A stretch of DNA of 15,377 nt, taken from assembly GCA_012270695.1 (NCBI GenBank), contig JAAXHV010000143.1, forward strand, positions 1 to 15,377, given 5' to 3'. This DNA comes from Gammaproteobacteria bacterium (lineage in GTDB: Bacteria > Pseudomonadota > Gammaproteobacteria > Eutrophobiales > Eutrophobiaceae). Shown one piece after another: positions 15,131 through 15,377 of the stretch. The notes below the pieces were generated by a model. It saw only the letters and a list, made by a program, of their open reading frames with translations. It had not been told where the DNA came from and did no database searches. The translations under genes and the position numbers were made by a program. Each line of letters starts with the position of its first letter. The first letter of the stretch is position 1.

Positions 15131-15286
15131 TATGGAAGCTCTGATCAAGTCCATCCAGGACTTGTCAGAGCAGGCAAAACAAAAATGCGATTTTTGTTTT
15201 GCTTCCAAAATCAATGATATATGTCATTGATTTTGACGGTACATCCCTGTACCGTAGGAACCTCTGACTTAATCAGAGGTTCCTTA
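15131..15286. mobile_element. MITE-like element of five consecutive stem-loops
   Basis: The 156-bp segment begins and ends with TA next to imperfect terminal inverted repeats: GGAAGCTCTGATCAAGTC (15134-15151) and, on the other strand, GGAACCTCTGATTAAGTC (15283-15266), 16 of 18 identical. Between them are five abutting hairpins: 15138-15171 (7+7 bp with a one-base bulge, loop ATCCA); 15174-15202 (13 bp perfect, loop GCG); 15206-15235 (12 bp perfect); 15236-15255 (7 bp, loop ATCCCT); 15256-15284 (12 bp perfect, loop CTTAA). There is no coding capacity. Terminal inverted repeats with TA at both borders suggest a non-autonomous element moved by a TA-targeting transposase (IS630/Tc1-mariner-like, or an IS5-family subgroup). 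No second copy is in this window. Confidence 0.7.
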
Positions 15287-15291
15287 AGAAT

Positions 15292-15377
15292 ATGGCTGTG
15301 ACGGTTTCTACCTGGCAAGACTACATCGCATTATGCAAACCGAAAATAGTCTGTTTGATCGTTTTTACCGCGCTGGT
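15292..15377 (+). CDS. ctaB: Protoheme IX farnesyltransferase (heme O synthase), 3'-truncated by the window edge
   Basis: Attaches a farnesyl group to heme B, giving heme O, the substrate of CtaA. Only 28 codons are visible: MAVTVSTWQDYIALCKPKIV followed by the start of the first membrane helix. The LCKPKIV segment before a hydrophobic helix fits the conserved TKPR/KPK start of CtaB/CyoE proteins, and ctaA-ctaB order is usual. ATG 15292 lies 5 nt after the MITE-like element. The best Shine-Dalgarno candidate, GAGG (15276-15279), is inside the 3' arm of its last hairpin and 12 nt from the ATG. Confidence 0.85.
   Translation, partial: MAVTVSTWQDYIALCKPKIVCLIVFTAL

Noticed and set aside
1..15377. 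tRNA, rRNA, CRISPR array, phage genes, toxin-antitoxin or defence genes
   Set aside because: Nothing on either strand supports any of these; all substantial frames are accounted for by housekeeping genes.

Overview
The window reads as a chromosomal segment of a gammaproteobacterium, with moderate to high GC content. The basis is a long GyrB close to the E. coli form, the comF/bio neighbourhood, and a cytochrome c oxidase locus ordered coxB-coxA-small ORF-ctaG-coxC-(DUF2909)-SURF1-Sco-like-ctaA-ctaB, an order I know from Pseudomonas and relatives. Species cannot be named from the sequence alone.

Layout. (1) 1-2222: 3' part of gyrB, lacking about the first 60 codons. (2) 2223-2429: convergent gap between gyrB and comF, holding copy A of a structured repeat. 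(3) 2430-3110, minus strand: comF. (4) 3111-3311: divergent control region with a promoter-like pair and an inverted repeat that fits a BirA (biotin repressor) operator. (5) 3312-7078: tightly coupled biotin genes bioB-bioF-bioC-bioD, with no bioH between bioF and bioC. (6) 7191-12159: DUF2244 membrane protein, then the aa3-type oxidase operon: coxB (fused to a cytochrome c domain), coxA, a 43-residue membrane protein starting at GTG, ctaG/cox11 and coxC. (7) 12249-12494, minus strand: a DUF2909 protein. (8) 12495-12700: divergent gap holding repeat copy B. (9) 12701-15094: SURF1, a Sco-like CxxxC protein, and ctaA (heme A synthase). (10) 15131-15286: a compact element of five stem-loops with TA-flanked terminal inverted repeats, looking like a non-autonomous transposable element. 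(11) 15292 to the end: the first 28 codons of ctaB (heme O synthase).

How it works together. BioC makes the malonyl-ACP methyl ester that primes pimelate synthesis, and BioF, BioD and BioB act in the late ring-building steps. The missing carboxylesterase must be supplied from elsewhere. The oxidase half encodes the three core subunits plus assembly factors: CtaG for CuB, the Sco-like protein and SURF1 for cofactor handling, and CtaB/CtaA for heme A.

No convincing new protein system is visible; the genes are housekeeping. The less ordinary content is in the gaps: a dispersed structured repeat (two long copies and one 27-bp partial inverted match), the five-hairpin MITE-like element immediately before ctaB, a candidate BirA site, and a Sco-like protein without the usual copper-binding histidine.
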